Below, one piece after another: positions 34,228 through 44,208 of a DNA stretch of 64,000 bases. How positions within the stretch are numbered: position 1 is the stretch's first letter; the number at the start of each line of letters is the position of its first letter. Where the stretch lies: positions 105,067 to 169,066 of the forward strand of contig JAOTYL010000009.1 in assembly GCA_029861865.1 (NCBI GenBank), written 5' to 3'. The position numbers and the translations under genes are program-made. The notes under the pieces were generated by a model. That model made no database searches and was not told the origin of the DNA. It saw nothing but the letters and a program-made list of their open reading frames with translations. The DNA comes from Myxococcales bacterium. GTDB taxonomy: Bacteria > Myxococcota_A > Polyangia > Polyangiales > Houyiibacteriaceae.

Positions 34228-35817
34228 TCAGGGCGAGATTTCGGCTCGGTCTTCGTCTTCGAGACAGTCGTCGAGCTGCTGGGTCGAAGTCTCGCCGAAC
34301 TGGAGAGTCAGGCCTGCACGGAGCGGTCGCGCGATCGCACACGGGGTGACTCCGGCGAACCGCTCGGCGAAGCCCAGGAAGGCTGGTTCGCGGGCGTCCT
34401 TGCTTGCAAGAGCGGCTTTCAAGAGGGTCTGCGCGTCATCTGGGACTGTGCCGTGAAGTGCCCAAGCCGAGAAGAATAGCTCTCGGCCGCCGGGGCTCCT
34501 CACGATCCAAAACGAACTGGCTGGCGGCTGAATCTCGTCGTCGAGCCACATCGGAACTGCAACCCAGAACGCCAAGAGCGAGACGAAGATGAAGCTCACC
34601 GGGACCAGGACCGCGAACAGCTTGCGCAGACGGGAGGGACGCTCGGGGCGTGCATAGGTCGGCGTGTATCCCGCTGCTTGTTGGCGGTCGTAGAGATCGG
34701 GATGCGCAGCCAGCTTGTGGCCCAGAACCGCAGGCACGAGATTGATCTCGTAGATCCTCTCCAAGGCCCTAGCGTATTCGCTGGGGTCCTCGACATGCTC
34801 ATGAGCATGGCGGTCCGCGCTCTCTTCACCGCGTCGTTGCCGTTTCCCGCTCAGTATCGCAATTACGAAGATCGAAGCGACGAGCGGCAGGAATCCCACG
34901 AGACCAAACTCTGCAAAGATCGGTCGCGACCCGCCGAGCATCAGCAACAGGACCGTGCCGATGGTGCGCGCCTGCTTGAAGCTCCGGGCTTGGTCGAGGT
35001 GGCCGAGCTCGTGAAGCGCGATCGCTTCGATTTCAACATCATCCATCGCTTCGAGGGCGCCCGACGTAAAGACGACTTGCCGATGAATCGGTTGTGCGAA
35101 CGCGTTTGCGACCGGCAAGGGCAGGATACCGACCCAACGAGCTTGGATACCGGCCTTTTCGCTGGCCCGCTCCATGATCTCGCGAAGACGTTCGTCGGCT
35201 TCTCGGGCAAGCCCTACAAATGCGGCTGCGCGAATGATCCCAATCCGCTGCATCGCCGTTGCCGCTGCGAAGCCGATCAGGCAGGCCACCAACCAGCGTG
35301 CGTTGAGCTCCGCGCCTGCCAATAGGAGCACGAGCACTCCGGGAAGGAACAACCAGCCGATGACGAACGGCATGAAGACCATGGTGCGCACATACTCGGG
35401 AACAGTGAGGTCCAGCCGAATGCGCCGCTCCACCAGAAACCCCGCGATGTGCACGCAAGCATACGACGTGACGAAGCCCAAAAACCCCATGACCCAGCCC
35501 GAGAGCGGCAATAGATCACCAGCAGCAGTCCAGCAGATCATCGCGAAAACTGCGGGGGCGATCAGCTTCAGCGCACGAGCCGCGCGTCTCGAGGGGTAAA
35601 GGGCTCGCGCTCGCTCCGACCAGTGCATCGCCTCGTTGGACCAGGCCCGCCGCGGGGTTGCCAACGGCGCCAAACGCACCGCCAAGAACGACACGACTGC
35701 AGCGGCCGAGAGGTTCAGCACCAGCGGAGACCAGACCAACCAAGAGGGAAACAGCGATCGCGCAGCGTCGAGCTCAACCACCTCGTAAAGAGTAACGATT
35801 CGCAGAGGCTCGTGCAT
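34228..35817 (-). CDS. M48-type membrane metallopeptidase
   Basis: 529 residues. Five or so helices precede the catalytic site HELGH (in ALHELGHLDQAR, about 268-272), the helices after it include the third zinc ligand in GEESADRHAHEH (about residue 337-347), and a final helix lies near 410-430. The topology matches HtpX/CAAX-protease-like M48 enzymes that degrade membrane proteins. It is transcribed with, but 99 bases upstream of, lemA. Confidence 0.75.
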   Translation of the reverse strand: MHEPLRIVTLYEVVELDAARSLFPSWLVWSPLVLNLSAAAVVSFLAVRLAPLATPRRAWSNEAMHWSERARALYPSRRAARALKLIAPAVFAMICWTAAGDLLPLSGWVMGFLGFVTSYACVHIAGFLVERRIRLDLTVPEYVRTMVFMPFVIGWLFLPGVLVLLLAGAELNARWLVACLIGFAAATAMQRIGIIRAAAFVGLAREADERLREIMERASEKAGIQARWVGILPLPVANAFAQPIHRQVVFTSGALEAMDDVEIEAIALHELGHLDQARSFKQARTIGTVLLLMLGGSRPIFAEFGLVGFLPLVASIFVIAILSGKRQRRGEESADRHAHEHVEDPSEYARALERIYEINLVPAVLGHKLAAHPDLYDRQQAAGYTPTYARPERPSRLRKLFAVLVPVSFIFVSLLAFWVAVPMWLDDEIQPPASSFWIVRSPGGRELFFSAWALHGTVPDDAQTLLKAALASKDAREPAFLGFAERFAGVTPCAIARPLRAGLTLQFGETSTQQLDDCLEDEDRAEISP

Positions 35818-35987
35818 AGGCCGTCCCAGGGACCACGCTTGTGAAATCGCTGTAGGTGTAAGTGAGATGCTGATCTTCTGTGCGTGTATCGCACCACCTC
35901 TGCTGGGTCGCTACACTGTCGGCGCATGCCGGAGAGAGTATGGGGGATCGGCGCATTGGACAGATGCGCCGTGGTGGAATCTGCGCC

Positions 35988-38660
35988 ATGAAAGCGCCAC
36001 GGATTCCCAAGGACGAAGCCGACCGTTTGAAGGCGCTCGAGGGCTATCGGGTGATGGATACCCCGCCCGAAGACGCTTTCGACGATCTCACTACGCTCGT
36101 CGCTCGGATCTTGAATGTGCCGATTGCGCTCGTTTCGTTGGTGGACGCGGACCGCCAGTGGTTCAAGTCTCGGTACGGCCTCGATGCGCCAGAAACCCCA
36201 CGCGACATATCGTTCTGCGGCCACGTAGTCGCCGAGCAAAACATACTCGTCGTCCCCGACGCCTTTGAAGACGATCGCTTTCACGACAATCCGTTGGTAA
36301 CCGGCGATCCCAGAGTTCGCTTCTATGCTGGTTTCCCGTTAACGACGCCCGATGGCCACGTTTTGGGAACGCTGTGTGCGATCGATCACAATGCTCGCCA
36401 GATGACCGATCAACAGCTCGACACGTTGAGGATCCTCGGTCGACAGGCGGCCGACCAACTCGAGCTTCGGCGGCAGCTTCTGATCAGCAAGGACTACGAA
36501 CAGCTCTTCGACAACTCCAACGTCTTGCCGGCGATCGCCGACTTCAACGGTTTCTTCGAGCGCATCAATCGGCGCTGGACCGAAGTCCTTGGATACTCGG
36601 AAGAGGAGCTACTGTCACGTCCGTTCGTCGAGTTCGTGCACGAAGATGACGTCGCTTCAACGCAAGCAGCGGCCGCACAGCTCGGAGATGCGCCGACCGA
36701 AGTTGCTCAGTTTACCAACCGCTACCGCTGCGCGGACGGTAGCTATCGATGGCTTCTCTGGCATGCCACTTCGGACATTGAAGCCGGTCGAATCTATGCA
36801 GTCGCGCACGACGACACCTCCCGCAAGGAAGCTGAAGATCGCATGCGAGACGCGTTGGCGAGCTTGGCGGACAGCGAAGAGCGCTTGAGGACTTTGTTCG
36901 AGACGGCCGTCGACGCAATCGTCACGATCGACGAGAGCGGCGTGATCGACCGTGTGAACGCGGTAGTCAAAACTCTCTTTGGCTACGAGCCTTTCGAGCT
37001 CGTTGGCCAACACATCGGGGTCCTGATGCCACCCCGGCATCGTGACCCGCTCGAGCAGTATCTGCGAAACTACCCCAACGATCCGTCGGCCAAGGCGGTG
37101 GCATCGAGCCAGGAAGCCGTAGCGGTCCGAAAGGATGGAACCACGTTTCCGGTCGAGATGTCGGTCAGCGAGATGAGACTCGGAGACCGGCGGATGTTTA
37201 CGGGAATCGTCCGAGACATCACCGAGCGCAAGCGGATTGAGCAGCTCAAGTCAGAGTTCGTCTCGACGGTCAGCCACGAGCTTCGAACGCCGCTCACGTC
37301 GATTCGAGGCGCCTTGGGCCTGTTGGCGGGAGGGCGTATCGGGGAGATTTCAACCGAAGCGGGTGAGATGGTGAACATCGCGCTCAACAACAGCGAGCGT
37401 CTGGTCCGCCTGATCAACGACATCCTCGACGTCGAGAAGATCCGATCAGGTAAGCTCGATTTTCGAATCAAGAAGCTCGATCTCACCGAAGTGATCACAG
37501 AAGCGGTCGAAGCGAACCAGGGTTTCGCGTTGGCACACGATACCAACATCGTTCATGCCGGAGAGCTGCAGTCTGTGCAGGTGCGTGCCGATCCAGACCG
37601 TCTGGCGCAAGTACTCGCGAACCTTCTTTCTAACGCAGCCAAATTTTCGCCGCAGGGCAAGGACATCGAGATCAGCATGGAGGTCACGGCCGATCGCGTC
37701 CGGGTTGCGGTGCGAGACCGGGGGCCTGGTGTGCCCGAGGAGTTCAGGGAGCGATTGTTCGAGCGATTTGCACAAGCTGACGCTTCGGACAGCCGTCGAA
37801 ATACAGGGACTGGGTTGGGGCTCAGCATCGCCAAAGCGATCGTCGAGCGCATGGGCGGCACAATCGGCTACGAGCCCGCAAAGGACGGTGGAAGCCGGTT
37901 CTACTTCGAGCTCCCCGTCGTAACGCCCGCTGCACTTGGAGCGCCCGCGCGGACGGCGCGCATCCTGATATGCGAGGACGAGCCTGACATCGCGCTACTT
38001 CTCAAGAAGATCCTCGGCATCCAAGGCTATGTCGTCGACGTCGCGCCCGATATGCTCACCGCGACTACTCTACTCGGGCAACACGAATATGCTGCCGTGA
38101 CGCTCGACTTGAAGCTGGGCGACGAGGATGGCCGGGACCTGCTCGAAGAGATACGCAAGGCGGCCGGAACAATCCCGGTGGTGGTGGTGTCGGCAACGGC
38201 GGACGAAGCTAGCCAGGAGCTGAACGGCGGGGCCGTAAGCGTCGTCGACTGGATCACCAAACCCATCGACGAAACGCGTCTGCTCGCATCGATTCAAGGC
38301 GCGACTAAGACGGCAAACAGGAACCGTCTGCTTCACGTCGAGGACGATACCGATTTGTCGATGATGCTGAGCGCCCTTTTGTCGGATATCGGTCCGGTGG
38401 TCAATGCTCGCACGCTTCGAGAAGCGCGGGAACACCTGGAGCGCGAGAGCTACGACCTCATTCTTCTCGATATGGGTCTACCCGATGGTGATGGCACCGA
38501 GCTCTTGCCGTTCGTTGGCAACACGCCGGTGATCGTCTTCTCAGCGCGCGAAGCAAACTCAGTTGCGAGCGAAAAGATCGTCGCAGCGCTCGTAAAGTCA
38601 CGCGCGACAGAGCAAGCGCTGCGAGAAACCATCAATAGCGTCCTTCCGGCCGCGCGTTAG
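35988..38660 (+). CDS. Hybrid sensor histidine kinase, GAF-PAS-PAS-HisKA-HATPase-REC-REC
   Basis: 890 residues, no membrane helix, hence cytoplasmic. GAF (about 15-155, FCGHVVAEQNILVV), PAS1 (about 170-285), PAS2 (about 300-420), HisKA with phosphoacceptor H430 in SHELRTP, HATPase with N box NAAKFS, DRGPGVP and GTGLGLSIAK, then receivers REC1 (phosphoacceptor D707 in TLDLKLGDEDG) and REC2 (D828 in LLDMGLPDGDG). Signals sensed by GAF/PAS control autophosphorylation and relay. It converges on the receiver/GGDEF operon, with stop codons overlapping, which places its likely downstream Hpt protein next door. Confidence 0.9.
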   Translation: MKAPRIPKDEADRLKALEGYRVMDTPPEDAFDDLTTLVARILNVPIALVSLVDADRQWFKSRYGLDAPETPRDISFCGHVVAEQNILVVPDAFEDDRFHDNPLVTGDPRVRFYAGFPLTTPDGHVLGTLCAIDHNARQMTDQQLDTLRILGRQAADQLELRRQLLISKDYEQLFDNSNVLPAIADFNGFFERINRRWTEVLGYSEEELLSRPFVEFVHEDDVASTQAAAAQLGDAPTEVAQFTNRYRCADGSYRWLLWHATSDIEAGRIYAVAHDDTSRKEAEDRMRDALASLADSEERLRTLFETAVDAIVTIDESGVIDRVNAVVKTLFGYEPFELVGQHIGVLMPPRHRDPLEQYLRNYPNDPSAKAVASSQEAVAVRKDGTTFPVEMSVSEMRLGDRRMFTGIVRDITERKRIEQLKSEFVSTVSHELRTPLTSIRGALGLLAGGRIGEISTEAGEMVNIALNNSERLVRLINDILDVEKIRSGKLDFRIKKLDLTEVITEAVEANQGFALAHDTNIVHAGELQSVQVRADPDRLAQVLANLLSNAAKFSPQGKDIEISMEVTADRVRVAVRDRGPGVPEEFRERLFERFAQADASDSRRNTGTGLGLSIAKAIVERMGGTIGYEPAKDGGSRFYFELPVVTPAALGAPARTARILICEDEPDIALLLKKILGIQGYVVDVAPDMLTATTLLGQHEYAAVTLDLKLGDEDGRDLLEEIRKAAGTIPVVVVSATADEASQELNGGAVSVVDWITKPIDETRLLASIQGATKTANRNRLLHVEDDTDLSMMLSALLSDIGPVVNARTLREAREHLERESYDLILLDMGLPDGDGTELLPFVGNTPVIVFSAREANSVASEKIVAALVKSRATEQALRETINSVLPAAR

Positions 38661-39022
38661 TCACTCAAGATTTTTCGAATCTCGTCGGGAAGGGTCATCG
38701 GGTCGAAGGGCTTGTGGACCACACCCACTGCGCCCGCTTCGAGATAGCGTGAGATTTCTTCTCTCTGCACTTTGGCAGTCATGAAGACGACCGGAGTGCA
38801 TTCGAGCTCAGGCTCCTTGCGAAGCTGCTCGAGCGTGGTGAGTCCGTCCATCTCGGGCATCATCATATCCATCAAGATCAAGTCCGGGCGGTGCGCCTTG
38901 GCGGCCTCTACACCTTCAGCACCGGACTCTGCGAGCAACACCTGCCAGCCGCCCACGCTTTGCAAGCTGAGCTCACCGATGCGTCGAATATCGGCTTCAT
39001 CGTCGACGATAAGTACCTTCAT
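38657..39022 (-). CDS. Single-domain response regulator
   Basis: 121 residues, a stand-alone CheY-like receiver: acidic pair DDE (8-9), phosphoacceptor D52 in LILMDMMMP, T/S at FMTAK and KPFDP. It has no output domain, so it acts as a relay or by binding a partner. Its ATG overlaps the stop of the upstream GGDEF gene by four bases. Confidence 0.9.
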   Translation of the reverse strand: MKVLIVDDEADIRRIGELSLQSVGGWQVLLAESGAEGVEAAKAHRPDLILMDMMMPEMDGLTTLEQLRKEPELECTPVVFMTAKVQREEISRYLEAGAVGVVHKPFDPMTLPDEIRKILSD

Positions 39023-41178
39023 GCGCTGTTCAGCTTTCCGAAGCGGCCGGTCCGCGCTTCTTCCATGTTGTCTCCCGGACCCACGATCCGGTTTCGTCCT
39101 TCGTTCTTCGCCTGGTATAGACGTCCGTCTGCCCGGCGAATCAGCGCTTGCGCCGAAAGACCGTCGTCGGGACTCGAGGCAACGCCTGCCGAAGCGGTCA
39201 CCGAGAATGTCTCGCCGTTGCCTACGTCGAAAGACATTTCCGAGAACTCCTGGAGCACACGCCCAAGCGCTCGCTCCAACAGATCCGGCTGCTGTCCTGG
39301 TAACACGACGACGAACTCCTCTCCGCCCCAACGGCATCGGAGATCTTCGTTACGAAACCGCTGACGCAGTAGTTGGCCGAGCCCTGAAATGACGGTGTCG
39401 CCGCAGGTGTGGCCAAAGCCATCGTTGACCTTCTTGAAGTGATCGATGTCGATGATCGCCAGAGCGAGCGAGCGATCGTATCGACGTGCCTCGGAGAGGC
39501 GTTGTTCCAATGCCTCGAGAAACGGCCGCCTGAGTAAGAGCCCCGAGAGAGGGTCGCGTTCGGCACGTTCTTGCAGCAAGCGAGCATGCGTCAACTGAAC
39601 ATCGACACGCGCATTGAACTCCTCTTCGAGCACAGGCTTCGAAATGAAGTCATTGGCACCCGCGCGAAATGCTTCGATCCTGGTGTCATCGTCGATGTGC
39701 GCAGTGATCATCAGAATCGGAAGCGTTTGCCACTGGAGGGACATCCGGAGCGCTTTGCAGATGTCGACTCCGCTGGTGTTCGGAAAGTCGATATCGAGGA
39801 GCAGAAGATCAGGCCGAAACTCGTCTAGCGCTACAGGGAGGTCGGCGGGGTTCACGATGGCGCGCGTGTCGATGTCGTTAGCTTGAAGCAACAGCTCGGC
39901 GTGGTTCGCAAAGTCTCGATCGTCCTCGAGAATCAACACGCGACCGTGACGCGCCAAAGCTTCGTCGACCAGCTGCTGAATCGCAATCGAGAAGGCATCT
40001 TCGCGAAACGGCTTCTCGATGAAAAGCGAAGCCCCGACATGGGTCGCGGCGACGCGAGTCTCGACACTTTGATCCGCAGACATCAGCACGAGTGGCAGAC
40101 GCTCTTTTCCAGGGAGCTCGCGCAGCTGTCGGCAAAGGTCGAAACCACTCTCGCCCTTCAGATGCACGTCTACGACGGCCGCGGCGAGCTTGATGGAAGA
40201 TGCTTTGTGTAGTGCTTCTGGACCTGAGCTCGCGACGCATACATCGAACAGTTGCTTTCGGAGCAGCGCTGAAGCGGCTCTGCGCGCATCGACGTCGTCG
40301 TCGACGAAAAGAATCGTGCCCGTCGATAGCGCATCAGTCGACGGCGCACCGGGTGCGATGTTCAGACGCGCGGCCGATTCTTGGTCACGTGAGGCCAAGC
40401 GAGCGTCGTCCAAGGCGCGGCTGACCTCATTCCAAAGATTGCGGCGAACACGTAATGGCGACGCTTGGTACTCCATCAACAGGTCTTCGACATGACCGGC
40501 CAGAGCCCCGACGAGCTTGAACCCGTACGCACCGGCAGTCCCCCGCAACCGATGTGCGCTGCTCGCCGCCTGCTTCGTGGTCTCGGGCCGCTGCTTGGCT
40601 GCTTCGATCAACGACTCGAGATCGTCGAGCTTGTGGGGTAGCTCGCGCGCGTAGTCTTCCCGCAAGGTCGCCATGCGCGCGCGAAGAGTGTCGGTCGCAT
40701 CGGGTGGTAGGCTACTCGGGAGCGGCCTCACGCTGTCCACGCGCTTGGGCCCCGGTCGCAGCAACTCCAGGATGTTTTCTGCAAAGACCATGGGCTCGAT
40801 TGGCTTGTATGCGACCAGCGAGACACCCAACTCCTCGGTGAGTCGTTGAAAGGTCTCTAGATCTCGCCAAAAAGCGGATAGGAAGACGATCGCGGTGTCG
40901 GTGTCGCGTTGCCGAACGCTCTCGATCCATTCCACACCCGGAAGATCCGGAAGCAACCCATCGACGATCAGCAGATCCGGGCTTTCGTCGAGCAGAAGCT
41001 CAGTCGCAGTACTTGCAGACCCCGCATCGAGCACCCGAAAACCTCGTGCGCGTAAGACCGTGCCGAGCAACGCGCGAAACTGCACATCGTCATCTAACAA
41101 TAAGATGCACTTCGCCTCTGCCCCGGCTCCCCCAGCCATATCTTGGTCAGGATAGCCATCGATCGAAGGCACAAACAC
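39019..41178 (-). CDS. REC-Hpt-REC-REC-GGDEF diguanylate cyclase
   Basis: 719 residues. REC1 (about 22-140, D73), an Hpt domain (about 165-265) with H209 in SAHRLRGTAGAYGF, REC2 (about 287-405, D337), REC3 (about 412-530, D462) and a GGDEF domain (about 535-700). The active motif is GGEEF (618-622) and the inhibitory I-site RNED (609-612) lies exactly five residues before it, so c-di-GMP synthesis with product inhibition is expected. Carrying its own Hpt between receivers lets one protein accept and pass phosphate several times. Confidence 0.9.
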   Translation of the reverse strand: MFVPSIDGYPDQDMAGGAGAEAKCILLLDDDVQFRALLGTVLRARGFRVLDAGSASTATELLLDESPDLLIVDGLLPDLPGVEWIESVRQRDTDTAIVFLSAFWRDLETFQRLTEELGVSLVAYKPIEPMVFAENILELLRPGPKRVDSVRPLPSSLPPDATDTLRARMATLREDYARELPHKLDDLESLIEAAKQRPETTKQAASSAHRLRGTAGAYGFKLVGALAGHVEDLLMEYQASPLRVRRNLWNEVSRALDDARLASRDQESAARLNIAPGAPSTDALSTGTILFVDDDVDARRAASALLRKQLFDVCVASSGPEALHKASSIKLAAAVVDVHLKGESGFDLCRQLRELPGKERLPLVLMSADQSVETRVAATHVGASLFIEKPFREDAFSIAIQQLVDEALARHGRVLILEDDRDFANHAELLLQANDIDTRAIVNPADLPVALDEFRPDLLLLDIDFPNTSGVDICKALRMSLQWQTLPILMITAHIDDDTRIEAFRAGANDFISKPVLEEEFNARVDVQLTHARLLQERAERDPLSGLLLRRPFLEALEQRLSEARRYDRSLALAIIDIDHFKKVNDGFGHTCGDTVISGLGQLLRQRFRNEDLRCRWGGEEFVVVLPGQQPDLLERALGRVLQEFSEMSFDVGNGETFSVTASAGVASSPDDGLSAQALIRRADGRLYQAKNEGRNRIVGPGDNMEEARTGRFGKLNSA

Positions 41179-41204
41179 TGCGCATCTGAGTAGTCGCCCA
41201 GCGG

Positions 41205-42332
41205 CTAGCCAAACATAGGCTTTCGGCGCCGGCCAAGCACCTTGCGCCGGAAGCCCCGGATGACTGGAATCGCGTCGAGCCAGGCGGAGGCATCGGCCCT
41301 GTCGTTGGCGTGCTCGCTCAGCTCGCCGGCGAAGCCTTTTGGGATTTGGCTGAAGTGCTCTGACTCATCAACTGTTTCGTCGAAGTAGTGATACTCGTAG
41401 CCGGGAACGAAAAGATCTTCATCGGCGACGACGTCGACTGTGCGAACCCCATACGTCGAGAGCTCAACCGTCGTGGCCTGCGGCGGAATGATCCATACGT
41501 GCTTGGGGCCTGCCATGAACTGGTATTGCACCTTTTGATTGCGCGAGAGGATCCGCACCCTCTTGAGCTTTCCGCCGTACATCGCACTTCTCGACTCGCT
41601 GATCTCGATGATGCCCTTAGCGAAATCCGGTTCGAATCCATCTACGATCACCAGCGACGTAGGATCGTTCTTGCGGGTAAATCGCGCGATGCTGCGGCCA
41701 CCGTTGATGAGATTGCGGCGGTCAGCCGCAGCTCGTCTGCGAGGCTCGGTAAAGTCTCGGTACGGTGCGGTGCGAGAGCCGGGCGCTCGACGGAGCACGA
41801 GGTAGAGAGCTTCTTCGTCTTTGCGGGCGTGCCGAGTCTTTCGGTTCACCGCCTCTAGCGCTGTCTGGATCTCGAGCGGGAGATCGGTGGTCGACTCTAC
41901 GCACTCGGTGACTTCATATCCGCCTCGAGCCAGGATCTTGACGTCACCCTTTCCTATCCAAAAGTCGCCATCGGTCGCTATCATATGCGAGGCCGATCGC
42001 CAGACCAACGACAGGTCCTTGTAGAAGATACGCGGGAAAACCTCCATCCGACCGGTAGCAGGGCGTCGCTGCACCACGTACGCCACGAAGAACCGCAACG
42101 CCGGATTCTGGAGGACGTTCGTCAAGTAGAATCGAGTATCGAAGAGAGAGACCTCGTGTCTTGGCGTGTAGCCCGAGGACAACAATATCGTTGGATCGTC
42201 CTTCGCCTCGCCTGCAGCACGAATCTCTGCGCCCGAATCGACGAGTTTGTGGAAATTACGCGCCACCTGTCGAGGCAACAGGTCGGCGGGTTGAGCGCTT
42301 GGCACGATGCGAGTGGGGATGAGTGAGTTCAT
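41205..42332 (-). CDS. Unrecognised protein coupled to kinase/phosphatase pair
   Basis: 375 residues, no signal peptide or membrane helix. A mixed alpha/beta body contains TRFYLTNVLQNPALRFFVAYVVQRRP, FPRIFYKDLSLVWRSASHMI and DGDFWIGKG; a basic loop (about 193-215, with RRRAAADRRNL), a beta-rich part around SLVIVDGFEPDFAKGIIE and a basic tail RKVLGRRRKP follow. I recognise no domain. Its start overlaps the PP2C stop by four bases, so it is made with the phosphatase and kinase and is a natural candidate for their substrate or effector. Confidence 0.7.
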   Translation of the reverse strand: MNSLIPTRIVPSAQPADLLPRQVARNFHKLVDSGAEIRAAGEAKDDPTILLSSGYTPRHEVSLFDTRFYLTNVLQNPALRFFVAYVVQRRPATGRMEVFPRIFYKDLSLVWRSASHMIATDGDFWIGKGDVKILARGGYEVTECVESTTDLPLEIQTALEAVNRKTRHARKDEEALYLVLRRAPGSRTAPYRDFTEPRRRAAADRRNLINGGRSIARFTRKNDPTSLVIVDGFEPDFAKGIIEISESRSAMYGGKLKRVRILSRNQKVQYQFMAGPKHVWIIPPQATTVELSTYGVRTVDVVADEDLFVPGYEYHYFDETVDESEHFSQIPKGFAGELSEHANDRADASAWLDAIPVIRGFRRKVLGRRRKPMFG

Positions 42333-43177
42333 TGGCTGGGTTGTCGTTCTTTTCGGGGCTTGCGGCCCTTGGTGGACCGTCGCCGAATGGCGATGAAGGT
42401 CAGGTCATCGGGCTTCGAAGGGACGCCCTCCGCTGGCGTCTGCATGCGTTTCGCGCCTAGGTTCGCGAGCGCATCCGCAGCCGCCCGCAAGGGGCCCTTC
42501 CGAATCCGTTCGACGATTTCGTCGAGGTGGAGGTTGTCACTGAGGCCATCGCTTGCGAGAACGACCGTGTCCCTCACCGCAAGCTCGAGGGTGGCACCTA
42601 GCTCGATTCGCAAGTCCTGCCCACCCAAGAGATTGGAAACCAAGTGCAGGTCTTCGTGATGGAGCGCTTCTCCCCGATCAAGAAATCCTGCCTCGACGGC
42701 ATAACCAACCGGTGAGTGCGGCACGGTCAGCCACTTGATCCGACCACGTTGACCCGTCACGAGGACCATCGAGTCGCCTGCGTGGTAGGCACGCATGGTG
42801 CTGCCCTGGATCTCGACGACCGCGAGTGTGGCGGCCGCACCGGTGCCCAGCGCTGAGATCGTTTTGTCGGCAGCTTCGAAGCCATTGATGATCGCTTCCC
42901 GAAGGCCTTGAACGTCATCGCCGATGGCCGATACCGCATCGCACACGGCTTTGACCGCAAGGCCGGCTGCTTCCGCGCCACCTGGGTGCCCACCTGCACC
43001 ATCGGACACGACGGCTACGCCAGCGCTGTCGCCGATCGAGATCAGCGCGGCAGCGTCCTCGTTCGGACCTTCGCGACCAGGTTTTCGCGCACTCAATACG
43101 GCTGCCTCGCCACCTGCGAAAGCAAAGCACTCGCTCTGGCTCAAATCCACATCCGCGAAGATGTGGCTATCGCTCAC
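42329..43177 (-). CDS. PP2C-type Ser/Thr protein phosphatase
   Basis: 282 residues. PPM-family metal ligands and motifs are in order: RKPGREGPNEDAA, VVSDGAGGHPGGAEAA, GAAATLAVV, AGDSMVLV, VLASDGLSDN and KPDDLTFIAI. The Asp residues of SDGAGG, SDGLSD and PDDLT bind the Mn/Mg pair. It reverses Ser/Thr phosphorylation, presumably by the kinase immediately upstream, with which it shares a four-base start/stop overlap. Confidence 0.85.
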   Translation of the reverse strand: MSDSHIFADVDLSQSECFAFAGGEAAVLSARKPGREGPNEDAAALISIGDSAGVAVVSDGAGGHPGGAEAAGLAVKAVCDAVSAIGDDVQGLREAIINGFEAADKTISALGTGAAATLAVVEIQGSTMRAYHAGDSMVLVTGQRGRIKWLTVPHSPVGYAVEAGFLDRGEALHHEDLHLVSNLLGGQDLRIELGATLELAVRDTVVLASDGLSDNLHLDEIVERIRKGPLRAAADALANLGAKRMQTPAEGVPSKPDDLTFIAIRRRSTKGRKPRKERQPSQ

Positions 43178-44061
43178 GCAGCGCCTTTCCCGTTACGTCC
43201 ACGAAGCGCCTTGGCCGCCAATCGTTTGAATGCCTTTTGCATCTGAACACCGTCGCGAAACCGCTTTCGCTCTTGAACCTCGATCGAACGCCGCAAAAAG
43301 TCGACAAAGTCGCGGCTCAGAGTCCTTCGAAGGCGATCGGCACCAAGCGGGGGCCAGTCGAACGGCCACTCGGGCAGATGTCCGGAGAACATGCGGACCA
43401 TGACCAAGCCGAGTGAGAACACGTCGGATCGAAACGAGGGTTTGCCCATCGCTTGCTCCGGGGCGATGTAACCAACGGTACCCTGCCCCGACCCCGCAAT
43501 GGTCCGTGTCTTCATCGAGACCTTCGCGATACCAAAATCTGCCAACCGTAGCTCGTGACCGTCGAAGATGATGACGTTGCATGGTTTGATGTCGCAATGA
43601 ATGATCCGCTTTTCGTGTGCGTATGCGAGGGCGTCGATCAGCTGTTCCGCATACGAAAACGCGGTCGTGGGCCCAAGGCGATAGCGCAAACGGTCCGTGA
43701 GGGTCTGCTCTCCGAGTGGCGTCGCAATGATGAAGTAGTCGTCGATCATCATGGCGTTGCGAAGCGGCAGTATGTTTTCGTGCTCGAGTCGTGCGGTGAG
43801 ACGAACCTCCCGATGGATTTCAGCAAGGGAGTGCTTGCCGAGGAGATCTCGGTGCGGCACCTTCAGTGCGACGCGAATCCCCTCGATCGTGTCGTAGGCT
43901 TCGTAGACCGTCGCGAACGCACCGGTTCCGACGCGACGGCGAATACGATACTTGCCGAGCATCTGACGGGCTTTGAGATTGCGATTGGAGGCCCTTTTTC
44001 CCGTGCCTCGAATGACGTGGGGGTTCACTTGCGTCCTTCGGCAAAGGCGGAACTCTGACAT
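43174..44061 (-). CDS. Ser/Thr protein kinase, soluble
   Basis: 295 residues. Kinase domain from about residue 38: glycine loop GTGAFATVY (45-53), ALK (K67), catalytic loop HCDIKPCN (155-162), DFG (175-177), GTVGYIAPEQ. The residue before the catalytic Asp is Cys, not Arg (non-RD kinase), so activation probably does not depend on activation-loop phosphorylation. No membrane helix. The gene ends with a basic tail. The first ~33 residues are basic and may be omitted if the ATG for MLGKYRI is used. Confidence 0.85.
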   Translation of the reverse strand: MSEFRLCRRTQVNPHVIRGTGKRASNRNLKARQMLGKYRIRRRVGTGAFATVYEAYDTIEGIRVALKVPHRDLLGKHSLAEIHREVRLTARLEHENILPLRNAMMIDDYFIIATPLGEQTLTDRLRYRLGPTTAFSYAEQLIDALAYAHEKRIIHCDIKPCNVIIFDGHELRLADFGIAKVSMKTRTIAGSGQGTVGYIAPEQAMGKPSFRSDVFSLGLVMVRMFSGHLPEWPFDWPPLGADRLRRTLSRDFVDFLRRSIEVQERKRFRDGVQMQKAFKRLAAKALRGRNGKGAA

Positions 44062-44208
44062 TTTGCGGCCGCCAATGCACGCGATATCCGTACCCTGCGA
44101 GCGGAGCCGCCGCCTCGGCCCGCAAGTTTTCGTGGTCGGTCGGGCGGGCTCGAAGCCTGCTGGCGCGAACGCCGATCAGATGTCTAATTGGGGGTTGGGG
44201 GAACACTT

